Assembly (NCBI GenBank): GCA_002898995.1
Contig: BEIM01000048.1
Coordinates: forward strand, 1 to 13,103
DNA: 13,103 nt
Direction of reading: 5' to 3'
Source: a bacterium HR36
Lineage (GTDB): Bacteria > Planctomycetota > Planctomycetia > Gemmatales > HRBIN36
Shown piece by piece: positions 1 through 7,113 of the stretch (its first letter is position 1; the number at the start of each line of letters is the position of its first letter). The translations under genes were made by a program, and so were the position numbers. The notes under the pieces were generated by a model. It was given only the letters and a program-made list of their open reading frames with translations. It was not told the DNA's origin and did not search any database.

Positions 1-363
1 CTGTATGACTGGCACGTTTTCGTGCGGGTGACCGATCAACAGTTAGCGATTCTCGACCTGGCCCGGGCAGACTGGTTGGAAAAAGTTCCCTGGCCTGAGC
101 GCTGGCGGGAATTGGCTTTATTAGGCGCCTCGCTATCGGAATCCGAGTGGGTGTGGCAGGTTTGGGACGACGTCCTGGAAACTTATCTGAACACTGTGGA
201 ATCGCTACAGCCCCACCAAGCCATCCGAAATCGCGAGTTCGCGAAAAACGCTGTGCATCGCCGCATGGAACTATGGGCCAGTTGGGTGAGTGCCCGTCAG
301 CAGGAAGAAGAGCAGTGTCGAGCAGTTCTCGTAAGCAGACTCTACACTCACGACCGGGTTTAA
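1..363 (+). CDS. C-terminal part of an unrecognised protein (5' end outside window)
   Basis: The frame is open from the first base to a TAA at 361-363, giving about 120 residues. It could start at the GTG at 22, but no convincing ribosome site precedes that codon and the frame continues to the window edge. A longer gene cut by the window is therefore more likely. The visible part is rich in Trp, Glu, Arg and Leu and looks helical, with no membrane segment, signal or motif I recognise. The charged tail (QQEEEQ, then a basic stretch) suggests a soluble protein. The stop lies 14 bases before the next start, so it is probably co-transcribed with the kinase-glycosyltransferase gene and may share an envelope glycan role. 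That link rests on position only. Confidence 0.6.
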   Translation: MYDWHVFVRVTDQQLAILDLARADWLEKVPWPERWRELALLGASLSESEWVWQVWDDVLETYLNTVESLQPHQAIRNREFAKNAVHRRMELWASWVSARQQEEEQCRAVLVSRLYTHDRV

Positions 364-366
364 AGC

Positions 367-373
367 AGGAGGG
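367..373 (+). promoter_or_regulatory. Shine-Dalgarno site of the kinase-GT4 gene
   Basis: AGGAGGG ends four bases before the ATG at 378. It fixes the start there and not at upstream in-frame codons, which would overlap the preceding gene by more than 200 bases. Confidence 0.85.
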
Positions 374-377
374 CAAA

Positions 378-2624
378 ATGCCTTGGATAACCTGGTGGCA
401 GCGCTGGTGGCGCGGAGAAGTGTGTGTCCAGAGCACGGAGCTTTGGCGGCGCTACTTCGGTGCGGTTTCCGTGCAAGAGGTCCTGCGCTTTTCGGTGCGG
501 GAAATTGTCAGCTCCAAACAGGGGCGCTCCGTTGGCAAACTCGAGGCACATAGCAGCGATGGTTCATTGACGGTTTTTCTGAAGCGGCATTACCGCTTGC
601 CGTGGTGGCAAAGGATTACCTCCTTGTTCTGCCCTGGGCGATCGAGTGCTATGCAAGAATGGGACAATCTGCGTTGGGCAGACGCCGCGGGCTTCTGTGT
701 GCCCGAAGCGCTGGCTGTGGGGGAGCAGATCGGCCCGGGGTTACAGTTGCAAAGCTATCTAGCGGTGCGGGAACTCGCCAATATGCTCCCCTTACACCAG
801 GCCATTCCGCGGGCTTGGCAAGCTTTGGCTCCCGAAGAATTCCGCAAATGGAAGACGGCTTTACTGTCTGAGCTGGGTCGTATCGTTCGCCGCCTGCATG
901 AGGCTCGCCGATTTCATAAAGACCTCTACCTTTGCCACTTCTTCATCGCCGCTGATTGTTTGCATGCCGGCGCCGACTTGCGCCAACGGATTTACCTGAT
1001 TGACTTGCACCGCATGAGGTATCATCGTTTCCTATTGTGGCGCTGGCGGATTAAGGACCTGGCGCAACTGGCTTTTTCCATGTCTGTGGCAGGATTGGGA
1101 ACCGCGGACTGGCGGGTTTTCTTCCGTGCATATCTTGGCCAGGAGGTACTAGGCCCCAAAGAGGAACGGTTATCCCACCGCGTGCTTCGCAAAGCCGAGC
1201 GCTATCGGTGGCAAAATGCGCGTCATGCCAAACGGCAGCCCAAGCCTTATTCTGCAGAAGGCCCACCACTCAGTTGGGATCCGATTCGGTCCAACTCCCA
1301 GGCGGGCCCGCCGCCCGCGTTGTTGGCCGGCAGAGCATTAGAACCGCAAGAAAAGCATCGCCAAAACCCGGCGCCAGCCGCACCCGAGGTAAACCACAAC
1401 CGACGACCGTTGCGTATCGCTTTGTGTTACGACAAGGTTTATCCCGCGCGCGGGGGCATGGAAGTGTTTATCGTGGACTTGATTCGCCGGCTGGTCAGTG
1501 ACGGGCACGAGGTGCACCTTTTCGCTTGGCAACGCGATGCCCAGGCCCTGCCGGCAAGCTTGGTTTTCCACCGTTTACCCCAGCGGTGGATGCCGCGTTT
1601 CTTGCGGCCTTGGTATTTTGCCCAAACCTGTGAGCGGGCTTTGCAGCAGCACGACTTCGATGTTACCGTCGGCTTCGTCAAAACCTGGGGACAGGATGTG
1701 CTCGTGTTAGGTGGCGGCTTGCACATTGCCAATGCCGAACATAACTTGCTCAAGTACCGCAGCCCATGGGCCAGGTGGTTGGCGCGAGGCTGGCGCTTTC
1801 TGGATATTTGCCACTGGTCGTATTTGCTACTGGAACGCAAACAGTTTACGCGGAGTTGGCGCCCGCTTATCGTGGCGGTGAGTGAGATGGTCAAGCGCCA
1901 CTGCCGCGATTATTATCACATCCCCGACGAACAGATGCGAGTGCTGCACGCGGCCATTGATCCGAAGCGGTTCTGCCAGCGCGACCGCCAACAGCTGCGT
2001 CACGAAACGCGCCAGGCGTTGGGGATTCCGCAGAACACAGCGGTAGCCCTATTTGTCGGCCATAATTATGCGCTCAAGGGACTGGTGCCGTTGCTCCGCG
2101 CCATGCAGGTCCTGCGGGGAAAACCGTTGCATTTGATCGTCTGTGGTAGCCGTAAAGATGAAACCTACCGCCAACTGGCGGCCCGGCTCGGGGTGAGCGA
2201 TCGAGTACACTTCCTGGGATACCAGAGCGATGTCCGCCGCTGCTTCTTCGCCGCAGATTTCGTAGTACATCCCACGTTTTACGATCCGTGTTCACTGGTG
2301 GTGATGGAAGCCCTGGCATGCGGTTTGCCTGTGATCACCTCCCGCTACAACGGAGCTGCCGAATTGCTTAGTCCGCCGCTGGACGGTTTTGTGTTAGACG
2401 ATCCCCATGATTACTGGCGGCTGGCTGAGTATCTGGATCTCCTGACTCAACCCGACATTCGCCAGCGCTGTTCTGAATACGCTCGCCTTGCCGCTTGCCG
2501 CTGGACTATGGACGATTTATATCAGTCCTTGCTCGGAGTGTTTTACGAGGTGGTGGCTCGTAAACAGTCGCGCATCCAACAGGTCCTCGCTCGCCCAACA
2601 CAAACATTGGGACGAGCCGCGTAA
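378..2624 (+). CDS. WaaP-type lipopolysaccharide kinase domain fused to a GT4 glycosyltransferase
   Basis: A 748-residue protein, probably acting at the cytoplasmic face of the inner membrane in LPS-core-like assembly. Residues about 20-275 form a WaaP/Kdo-kinase-type fold: Lys69 in VFLKRHY fits the ATP-binding lysine, Glu94 the helix glutamate, HKDLYLCHF (180-188, Asp182) the catalytic loop, and IDLHR (208-212, Asp209) the metal-binding site. Residues about 280-343 are a Pro/Ala/Arg-rich linker. Residues 344-748 are a GT-B family 4 glycosyltransferase: PARGGMEVF near 356 is the N-terminal glycine loop, FVGHNYALKG (559-568) the nucleotide-sugar region, and YDPCSLVVMEALACG the donor-binding motif, with Asp636 replacing the first Glu of the usual E-x7-E and Glu644 the second. 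The GT half most resembles WaaG-like or other heptose/glucose transferases. WaaP kinases phosphorylate core heptose; the substrate here is unknown. Domain calls are firm; donor and acceptor are inference. Confidence 0.9.
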   Translation: MPWITWWQRWWRGEVCVQSTELWRRYFGAVSVQEVLRFSVREIVSSKQGRSVGKLEAHSSDGSLTVFLKRHYRLPWWQRITSLFCPGRSSAMQEWDNLRWADAAGFCVPEALAVGEQIGPGLQLQSYLAVRELANMLPLHQAIPRAWQALAPEEFRKWKTALLSELGRIVRRLHEARRFHKDLYLCHFFIAADCLHAGADLRQRIYLIDLHRMRYHRFLLWRWRIKDLAQLAFSMSVAGLGTADWRVFFRAYLGQEVLGPKEERLSHRVLRKAERYRWQNARHAKRQPKPYSAEGPPLSWDPIRSNSQAGPPPALLAGRALEPQEKHRQNPAPAAPEVNHNRRPLRIALCYDKVYPARGGMEVFIVDLIRRLVSDGHEVHLFAWQRDAQALPASLVFHRLPQRWMPRFLRPWYFAQTCERALQQHDFDVTVGFVKTWGQDVLVLGGGLHIANAEHNLLKYRSPWARWLARGWRFLDICHWSYLLLERKQFTRSWRPLIVAVSEMVKRHCRDYYHIPDEQMRVLHAAIDPKRFCQRDRQQLRHETRQALGIPQNTAVALFVGHNYALKGLVPLLRAMQVLRGKPLHLIVCGSRKDETYRQLAARLGVSDRVHFLGYQSDVRRCFFAADFVVHPTFYDPCSLVVMEALACGLPVITSRYNGAAELLSPPLDGFVLDDPHDYWRLAEYLDLLTQPDIRQRCSEYARLAACRWTMDDLYQSLLGVFYEVVARKQSRIQQVLARPTQTLGRAA

Positions 2625-2626
2625 TA

Positions 2627-2651
2627 CCGAGCCCCTCTCAAAGCGGCTCGG
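2627..2651. terminator. Inverted repeat between convergent genes, candidate bidirectional terminator
   Basis: CCGAGCC (2627-2633) and GGCTCGG (2645-2651) form a perfect 7-bp GC-rich stem with an 11-base loop. It starts three bases after the stop of the rightward gene and lies 28 bases beyond the stop of the leftward gene. No T tract follows on either strand, so a classical intrinsic terminator is not assured. Its place between two converging stops supports a transcript-end role. Confidence 0.4.
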
Positions 2652-2678
2652 CCTGGTTATATGGTCTTGCCAGAGCAG

Positions 2679-4382
2679 TCATTGGCCCAGCCGAGCAAAC
2701 TCCTCACGCATGCGTGCGACGAGTTGTGTCAAGGCACGGTCGCTGTGCAGCACCCACGCCCATTCCCGATCTTCAGCCAGGGCCAGTTGCTCCTCATAAG
2801 CCGCCACCGCCTCCAACGCGCTGCGGATTTGGGCAGCAGCGACTGCGGCGAGTGGCTGCAAGGCTCGGCGTATCGCCGATAGCTCGCGGTGCAGCGCTCT
2901 TCGTTGCTCCAGACTGGCTCCCGGCCATTGACGCAACAGCTCCCGTTTGCGGGCGACCAAATGTTGCACTTCTGGGCGAGCGATTATTTCCGGAGGGAGA
3001 ACGCGTTCAGGGTTATAGCGGCAATCGCGCAAGTGGTGAAGCAATTGGTCGCGGTGATGAGGTGGTGGTGTGGGTCTGGGAAGGGGTAAATGTAACGTGG
3101 CGGAAACCACCGCGTACCTAGGCGGCTCGAGACGCCAATACCGTTGCAACAACCTGTCGGTAAAACGGTCGTAAACGCCACCGCCGATCCCGTGGATGAA
3201 CATCTCCGCCACGAACAGGCGTACGAACAAGGTCAGGGTGAGCGCCCGCGGTCGGATCTTCCAATTCGCAGCGCGAAGTGCGTCGGCGAATTCTCTGAGA
3301 TCGTTTAGGCTGCGCGCCAATGGGATATTAAGAGTCCGCCCATGCTCTCCCAAGCGCAACACATTCATGCCAGGGGCACGCTGCACCCAGAGACGCTGAC
3401 GCGGTTGTCCCGGACACCATACCCAGAAAGGTGCCTCGCACCAGTCTCCTTCGAGCAGCAGTGGTGGTACCGGGTGTGTGCGGCTGCGCAACCGATGTTC
3501 CCGGCGGTAAGCCGCCAGTTCAGCGTTGTGCATCTGCACGAACGCAGGCAGGTTTGTCAGAATTTCCGCTACAAAGGCCAGAAACCCTTCTGCGCCACAG
3601 AGCGTAGAAACACGAAGCTCCCCGTTATGCAATTCCCAGCGCTCCTCCCAGAGACGCCGTGCCCCTGCCAGCAGTTCCGCCAGTGAGCCGCCAGAACGGA
3701 AACGATCGGCCAGCAGTGCCAAATGCGACCACAGTTGGGGCAAAACCAACTCGGGAAGTAAGTTACCCGCTACCGTCAACACGTGTGAGGGCAGGCGGAG
3801 AAGTAGCTCCCGCGAGCAGCAAGAAGCGCCCGCACCAGAGCTCACGTGGGCAGTCGCGCTATCGTTCGTCTGCATGTGGTAACTGTGAGAACTCCCGCAT
3901 TCCGAGCTAAGGAGATATTCCTCCCACGCTAGCCCGGGAGCGGCTTGGCAAAATGGCACCCAGGCCACGGACAATGTGTGGTCGTTTGTCGTGGGAACGC
4001 GCAAGGCAAGCGTTTTTGGCTGGTCATGGTCTGCAACTAAGTTTAAAGGCGCCAGGCCCAAGCGGCGGGCCGCCTCGGCCAACGCAATATGTTTCGCCCA
4101 GACGCCAGGGTGAAAGAACTCGGGCTGATGTCCGGTTACCAACCAGCCCGTTGCGGGCCAGGCAGGCAAAGTTCCCCAGCGCCGAAGCTGCGCTGCCGCC
4201 CACTCAGAAACCAGTTGGCGCATGCTCTGGCGCCAGTCCGCAAGGAGAATGCCACAAAACTGTAGCTGGGCTTTTCGCCAAAGCTGAGCATTCTCTGCAA
4301 CTAGCCGGCCCCAGGTGTCTGCAGGAGGCGCGACGAGTATTTGGCCGTGCTCTGCCGGCGCTCGCAGCCTCGCCAGGCTCAT
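2679..4382 (-). CDS. Distant BshC-like protein (putative cysteine-adding enzyme fold), function unproven
   Basis: A soluble 567-residue protein. The start is the ATG at 4380-4382, whose first bases overlap the TGA of the GT2 gene (ATGA), with GGGGAGG nine bases upstream. An earlier in-frame ATG at 4415 lacks these features. WLVTGHQPEFFHPGVWAKH (80-98) recalls the nucleotide-binding-fold segment VxTGQQxGLxGGPxYxxxK near the start of BshC, and LVADHDQPK (115-123) falls where BshC has its EDHD region. FIHGIGGGVYDRFTD (395-409) looks like a second conserved patch. The C-terminal part (about 470-540) is strongly helical, probably a coiled coil as in BshC. BshC is thought to add cysteine to glucosaminyl-malate in bacillithiol synthesis. 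No bshA or bshB is visible, and similarity outside these patches is low. A Ser/Gly/His-rich stretch at 159-190 looks like a loop insertion. Coupling to a GT2 gene may mean a glycan- or thiol-related role. Confidence 0.55.
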   Translation of the reverse strand: MSLARLRAPAEHGQILVAPPADTWGRLVAENAQLWRKAQLQFCGILLADWRQSMRQLVSEWAAAQLRRWGTLPAWPATGWLVTGHQPEFFHPGVWAKHIALAEAARRLGLAPLNLVADHDQPKTLALRVPTTNDHTLSVAWVPFCQAAPGLAWEEYLLSSECGSSHSYHMQTNDSATAHVSSGAGASCCSRELLLRLPSHVLTVAGNLLPELVLPQLWSHLALLADRFRSGGSLAELLAGARRLWEERWELHNGELRVSTLCGAEGFLAFVAEILTNLPAFVQMHNAELAAYRREHRLRSRTHPVPPLLLEGDWCEAPFWVWCPGQPRQRLWVQRAPGMNVLRLGEHGRTLNIPLARSLNDLREFADALRAANWKIRPRALTLTLFVRLFVAEMFIHGIGGGVYDRFTDRLLQRYWRLEPPRYAVVSATLHLPLPRPTPPPHHRDQLLHHLRDCRYNPERVLPPEIIARPEVQHLVARKRELLRQWPGASLEQRRALHRELSAIRRALQPLAAVAAAQIRSALEAVAAYEEQLALAEDREWAWVLHSDRALTQLVARMREEFARLGQ

Positions 4383-5101
4383 CCGCGGCTGCCTCCCCGC
4401 CACACTGCCAGACATCGAGCCAATTCCCGTTCCAGAACCTCCCGGTAGTGGGCCAAACGCACTTCCGGATCATCCAATAACCCACCGAAGGCCCGATGCG
4501 GGTCCAAATACAAGCGCGGCACCGCTACCTCGCGAATCCGCCAGCCCAAAAACGCCGCTTGGACCCACAATTGCACCGGCATGGCCCATCCGTCTTCTGT
4601 CAGATCCAGGTCGCGCAACGCTGCCACTCGATAGGCCTTGAAGCCGCAGAAGGCATCGGTGATGCACAGTCCTAGCCGCTCGTTGATTTCCTGCGTCATC
4701 AACTGATTGATGCGTCTGCGGTCTTGTGGTGGTTCGCTATCCTGGCGGAAACGCCGCAGGTACCGCGAACCCGAAACCATGTCGGTGTCGGCAGTCAGCG
4801 CTTCGAGCAATACGGGTATCCGATAAGGCTCGTGCTGCCCATCACAGTCCATCGTTACCAGGACATCGTAACGCTGCGCTAGCGCAAACCCCATGGCTGA
4901 ACGAATCGCTGCCCCATAACCCCGATTGCGGCAATGCACGATCAGGTGGATATCTTTTTCTCGCGCCAACAACTCGGAAGTGCCGTCGGTCGAACCGTCG
5001 TTCACCACCAAGATGTCGCTGGCCACTTCTCGCACCTGCGCCAAGACCTCCGCGACGTGCCGTTCCTCGTTATAGACGGGGATTGCTACCAGTGCCCGCA
5101 T
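4379..5101 (-). CDS. Family 2 glycosyltransferase, DPM1-like
   Basis: A 240-residue GT-A transferase that would move a sugar from a nucleotide donor to an acceptor on the cytoplasmic side, perhaps a polyprenyl phosphate. The start at 5101 is set by AGGAGG four bases upstream and puts the fold at the N-terminus: AIPVYNEE (6-13), VVNDGSTDGT (32-41), and TMDCDGQHE (83-91), in which the Asp85/Asp87 pair binds metal and nucleotide. TDAFCGFKAYR (148-158) matches the acceptor-side region typical of dolichyl-phosphate-mannose-synthase-like bacterial GT2 proteins. There is no transmembrane segment, unlike many polyprenyl-phosphate GT2 enzymes, so it is either soluble or peripheral. The stop overlaps the BshC-like start (ATGA), which implies translational coupling. 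The upstream neighbour is a lipid-carrier kinase-like gene, consistent with a polyprenyl-linked pathway, but sugar and acceptor are not determinable. Confidence 0.9.
   Translation of the reverse strand: MRALVAIPVYNEERHVAEVLAQVREVASDILVVNDGSTDGTSELLAREKDIHLIVHCRNRGYGAAIRSAMGFALAQRYDVLVTMDCDGQHEPYRIPVLLEALTADTDMVSGSRYLRRFRQDSEPPQDRRRINQLMTQEINERLGLCITDAFCGFKAYRVAALRDLDLTEDGWAMPVQLWVQAAFLGWRIREVAVPRLYLDPHRAFGGLLDDPEVRLAHYREVLERELARCLAVWRGGSRG
4392..4398 (-). promoter_or_regulatory. Shine-Dalgarno site of the BshC-like gene
   Basis: GGGGAGG on the minus strand, nine bases before the ATG at 4382. It lies inside the end of the GT2 gene and supports the coupled ATGA start over the ATG at 4415. Confidence 0.7.
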
Positions 5102-5105
5102 GGTG

Positions 5106-5111
5106 CCTCCT
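5106..5111 (-). promoter_or_regulatory. Shine-Dalgarno site of the GT2 gene
   Basis: A perfect AGGAGG on the minus strand, four bases before the ATG at 5101. It rules out the in-frame extension that would run upstream to about 5278 and overlap the neighbouring gene. Confidence 0.85.
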
Positions 5112-5161
5112 CTGCCTGATCGCTGTTTTCCCTGGATAATTGTAGCTAACTCCGCCAACGT

Positions 5162-5171
5162 TCGCATGCGA
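5162..5171. promoter_or_regulatory. 10-bp palindrome upstream of the GT2 gene, possible operator
   Basis: TCGCATGCGA is a perfect palindrome in the 142-base gap between the kinase-like gene and the GT2 gene. About 15 bases nearer the GT2 gene on the minus strand is TACAAT, which resembles a -10 box but has no good -35 partner. The gap might hold a secondary promoter for the GT2/BshC-like pair. The evidence is weak, since a single short palindrome can occur by chance. Confidence 0.2.
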
Positions 5172-5243
5172 GCGGTGTTGCCAGCCATCCTTGTGTGCAC
5201 CAGGCCGGCGCAGTGGCACTCTTGCTTTTCTGGCGGGCGACGA

Positions 5244-5663
5244 TTACCAATGCCACAATTGCGCCAACCGATTAGCAAATACCAGCCCGCCCACGAGCAC
5301 CGCTGTAACCGCGGCTAATAAAACAGCGCCCGCGGCAATATCCAATGCTGGAGCACAACGGTATCGTGTGCTTTCATCCAAACCGCGGCACAGGATTTCC
5401 AGGGCACTGTTGAACATCTCGGCTACCAGGACGCTACCAATGCACAAGAGTAAAATGCACCAACTCATACCATCCAAACCGATGACCCAAGCGGCGGCTA
5501 GGGCCGCGGCGGCGCAGAAAAAGTGCAAGAAGAAGCTCGACTGACCGCGAATGCCCAATTTCACCCCGCGCAAGGCGTCGGCAAATTTGTGGCGCCAAGT
5601 GCGGGGCGGTCGCCTTGCTTCGGGCACATCCGCCAACATCTCCACCCCAGGTTTGCTGGCCAT
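5244..5663 (-). CDS. Diacylglycerol/undecaprenol kinase family membrane protein
   Basis: A 139-residue integral membrane protein of the DgkA/UdpK family, which phosphorylates diacylglycerol or undecaprenol with ATP. A soluble, Arg/Pro-rich N-terminus (1-30) precedes three hydrophobic segments (about 44-62, 67-82 and 108-130), as in family members. AEMFNSALE (81-89) is the signature, with Glu82 and Glu89 at the expected glutamates, and ALDIAAGAVLL (106-116) matches the conserved (K)DxAAGAVL motif. Two usual residues appear changed: the first-helix metal-binding Glu is Gln41 (RGQSSFFLH), and the Lys before the Asp is Leu107. These need alignment and could mean altered catalysis or a divergent subfamily. 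It starts 21 bases after the response regulator stop, with GGAG nine bases before the ATG, so it is probably co-transcribed with the two-component genes. A role in lipid-carrier recycling for envelope glycans fits the neighbours. Confidence 0.85.
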   Translation of the reverse strand: MASKPGVEMLADVPEARRPPRTWRHKFADALRGVKLGIRGQSSFFLHFFCAAAALAAAWVIGLDGMSWCILLLCIGSVLVAEMFNSALEILCRGLDESTRYRCAPALDIAAGAVLLAAVTAVLVGGLVFANRLAQLWHW

Positions 5664-5684
5664 GGGCGTCGCTCCGCGGAAGCG

Positions 5685-7094
5685 CTAACTCGTCGGCTTG
5701 CGCTCGGCCTCCAGTTGGTGGAGTTTATTGTAAAGCGTTTTCAGACTAATGCCGAGTTCAGCGGCGGCGGCGGGTTTATTTCCCCCATGTCTTTCGAGGA
5801 CGCGCAACACGTGTTCCATTTCCACCTCGCGTAAGGTGCGAGGCGGTGCCGGTTCGGCGGGACCGTGCTGGCGTACCTGCGCAAAGCTCACACTGAGTCC
5901 ACGCTGGCTTACGTGACGGGGAAGATGATCGGGCGTGATCACGCCACCGCCGGAAACTATCCAAGCATGTTCCATGACGTTGGCTAATTCGCGAACATTT
6001 CCAGGCCAATCATGTTCCAGCAAAGCATCCAGCGTTTCTGGCCGGAGCAACTCCGCCACCTGGTCAACCGGCCGGCGGGCGGCACGCGCTAACAGATGCC
6101 TCGCCAGTTCGGGAATATCCGAGCGCCTTTCCCGTAGTGGCGGCAAGTGGATCTCGAACGTGTTGATACGGAAATACAAGTCCTCTCGAAATTCCTCCCG
6201 CGCTACCATCTCCCGCAAATTGCGATTGGTAGCACACAAGACCCGCACATCTGTACGAAAAGGCTCGGTTTCGCCCACACGCCGAATCTCTCCAGACTCC
6301 AGGAACCGCAACAGTTTCACTTGGATGTTCTTGCTCAACTCCCCAACCTCGTCCAGGAACAAAGTTCCGCCGTTGGCCACTTCAAACAAGCCTTTATGAT
6401 CCCGATCGGCTCCCGTGAAGGCCCCTTTGCGGTGTCCAAAGAGTTCGCTTTCGACAAGGCTTTCTGAAAGGGCGCCGCAGTTGACGGGAACAAACGGCAT
6501 GGCAGCGCGGCGGCTCTGCTCGTAGATGATTCGCGCCACTAACTCCTTCCCCGTTCCCGTTTCCCCGAGGATCAGCACAGTGGCCTCGGTAGGGGCTATG
6601 GTGGCAATAAGGCGCCGCACCTGCTGCATGGCCGGCGATTCGCCAATAAGCACAGTAGGGCCCTCGGCGGCGCGTACGCGGCGCTGCAGCGCCAGGTTAT
6701 GCAGGGTGAGTTCCTTCTTCTCCGCTACTCGCCGCAACACCGCCTCGATTTCCGCCAGCTTGCACGGTTTGGTGATATATTCGAACGCTCCCAGGCGCAA
6801 CGCTTCCACCGCCGATTCCAGGCTGGCGTGCCCCGTCAGCAGAATCGCTTCCGTGTGTGGGGAGATGTGTTTCATCCGCGTCAGCACTTCCAGCCCGCTC
6901 ATCCCCGGCATGCGAATGTCCAGTATGGCTGCATCATAGTTCCCCTTTTCCAGCGCTTTCAAGGCGCTAGGCCCATCCGGGCACACGGTCACCTGATGAC
7001 CGAGCCGGCTCAGTTCACTTTGCAGAAGCTCGCGCAAGTGCGGCTCGTCATCGGCAAAGAGCACGCGCAAGCGTCGTAGGGGCGTCGCCTGCAC
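5685..7094 (-). CDS. NtrC-family sigma-54-dependent response regulator
   Basis: A 469-residue cytoplasmic activator with the full three-domain layout. The receiver domain (9-125) has the acidic pair Asp15/Asp16, phospho-acceptor Asp59 (ILDIRMPG) and Lys109 (ITKP). The AAA+ domain (about 147-375) has Walker A GETGTGKE (177-184), the intact sigma-54 contact loop GAFTGA (224-229) and Walker B LFLDE (245-249). The last 45 residues carry a Fis-type helix-turn-helix (AAAELGISLKTLYNKL). On phosphorylation it should oligomerise and drive RpoN promoter opening. The GTG start at 7094 has AAGGAGG six bases upstream; an earlier in-frame start would lie inside the kinase gene. It follows the kinase stop by 19 bases, making them a cognate pair. 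Targets are unknown; the nearby export and secreted-protein genes are candidates. Family call is certain; a specific name (AtoC, ZraR and so on) is not justified. Confidence 0.97.
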   Translation of the reverse strand: MQATPLRRLRVLFADDEPHLRELLQSELSRLGHQVTVCPDGPSALKALEKGNYDAAILDIRMPGMSGLEVLTRMKHISPHTEAILLTGHASLESAVEALRLGAFEYITKPCKLAEIEAVLRRVAEKKELTLHNLALQRRVRAAEGPTVLIGESPAMQQVRRLIATIAPTEATVLILGETGTGKELVARIIYEQSRRAAMPFVPVNCGALSESLVESELFGHRKGAFTGADRDHKGLFEVANGGTLFLDEVGELSKNIQVKLLRFLESGEIRRVGETEPFRTDVRVLCATNRNLREMVAREEFREDLYFRINTFEIHLPPLRERRSDIPELARHLLARAARRPVDQVAELLRPETLDALLEHDWPGNVRELANVMEHAWIVSGGGVITPDHLPRHVSQRGLSVSFAQVRQHGPAEPAPPRTLREVEMEHVLRVLERHGGNKPAAAAELGISLKTLYNKLHQLEAERKPTS

Positions 7095-7100
7095 TCTTGG

Positions 7101-7107
7101 CCTCCTT
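7101..7107 (-). promoter_or_regulatory. Shine-Dalgarno site of the response regulator
   Basis: AAGGAGG on the minus strand, six bases before the GTG at 7094 and inside the short gap after the kinase stop. It decides the GTG start. Confidence 0.85.
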
Positions 7108-7113
7108 CTCCCA

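Noticed and set aside
147..377. N-terminal extension of the kinase-GT4 protein
   Set aside because: It overlaps the preceding gene in another frame and lacks a ribosome site, while the ATG at 378 has a near-perfect one.
1439..1894. Open 151-codon frame antisense to the GT4 domain
   Set aside because: The translation is Ser/Arg/Lys/Cys-rich with no recognisable motif, and it lies wholly inside a well-supported gene. It is a shadow frame.
3953..4480. Open 175-codon frame antisense to the BshC-like and GT2 genes
   Set aside because: It spans the junction of two supported genes and its product is Pro/Arg/Ala-rich without motifs; no ribosome site was seen.
5102..5278. N-terminal extension of the GT2 protein
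   Set aside because: The extra residues have no GT2 similarity and overlap the upstream gene; AGGAGG before 5101 marks the true start.
5935..6399. Open 154-codon frame antisense to the response regulator
   Set aside because: Low-complexity Ser/Arg/Thr translation with no motif, opposite the highly conserved AAA+ domain.
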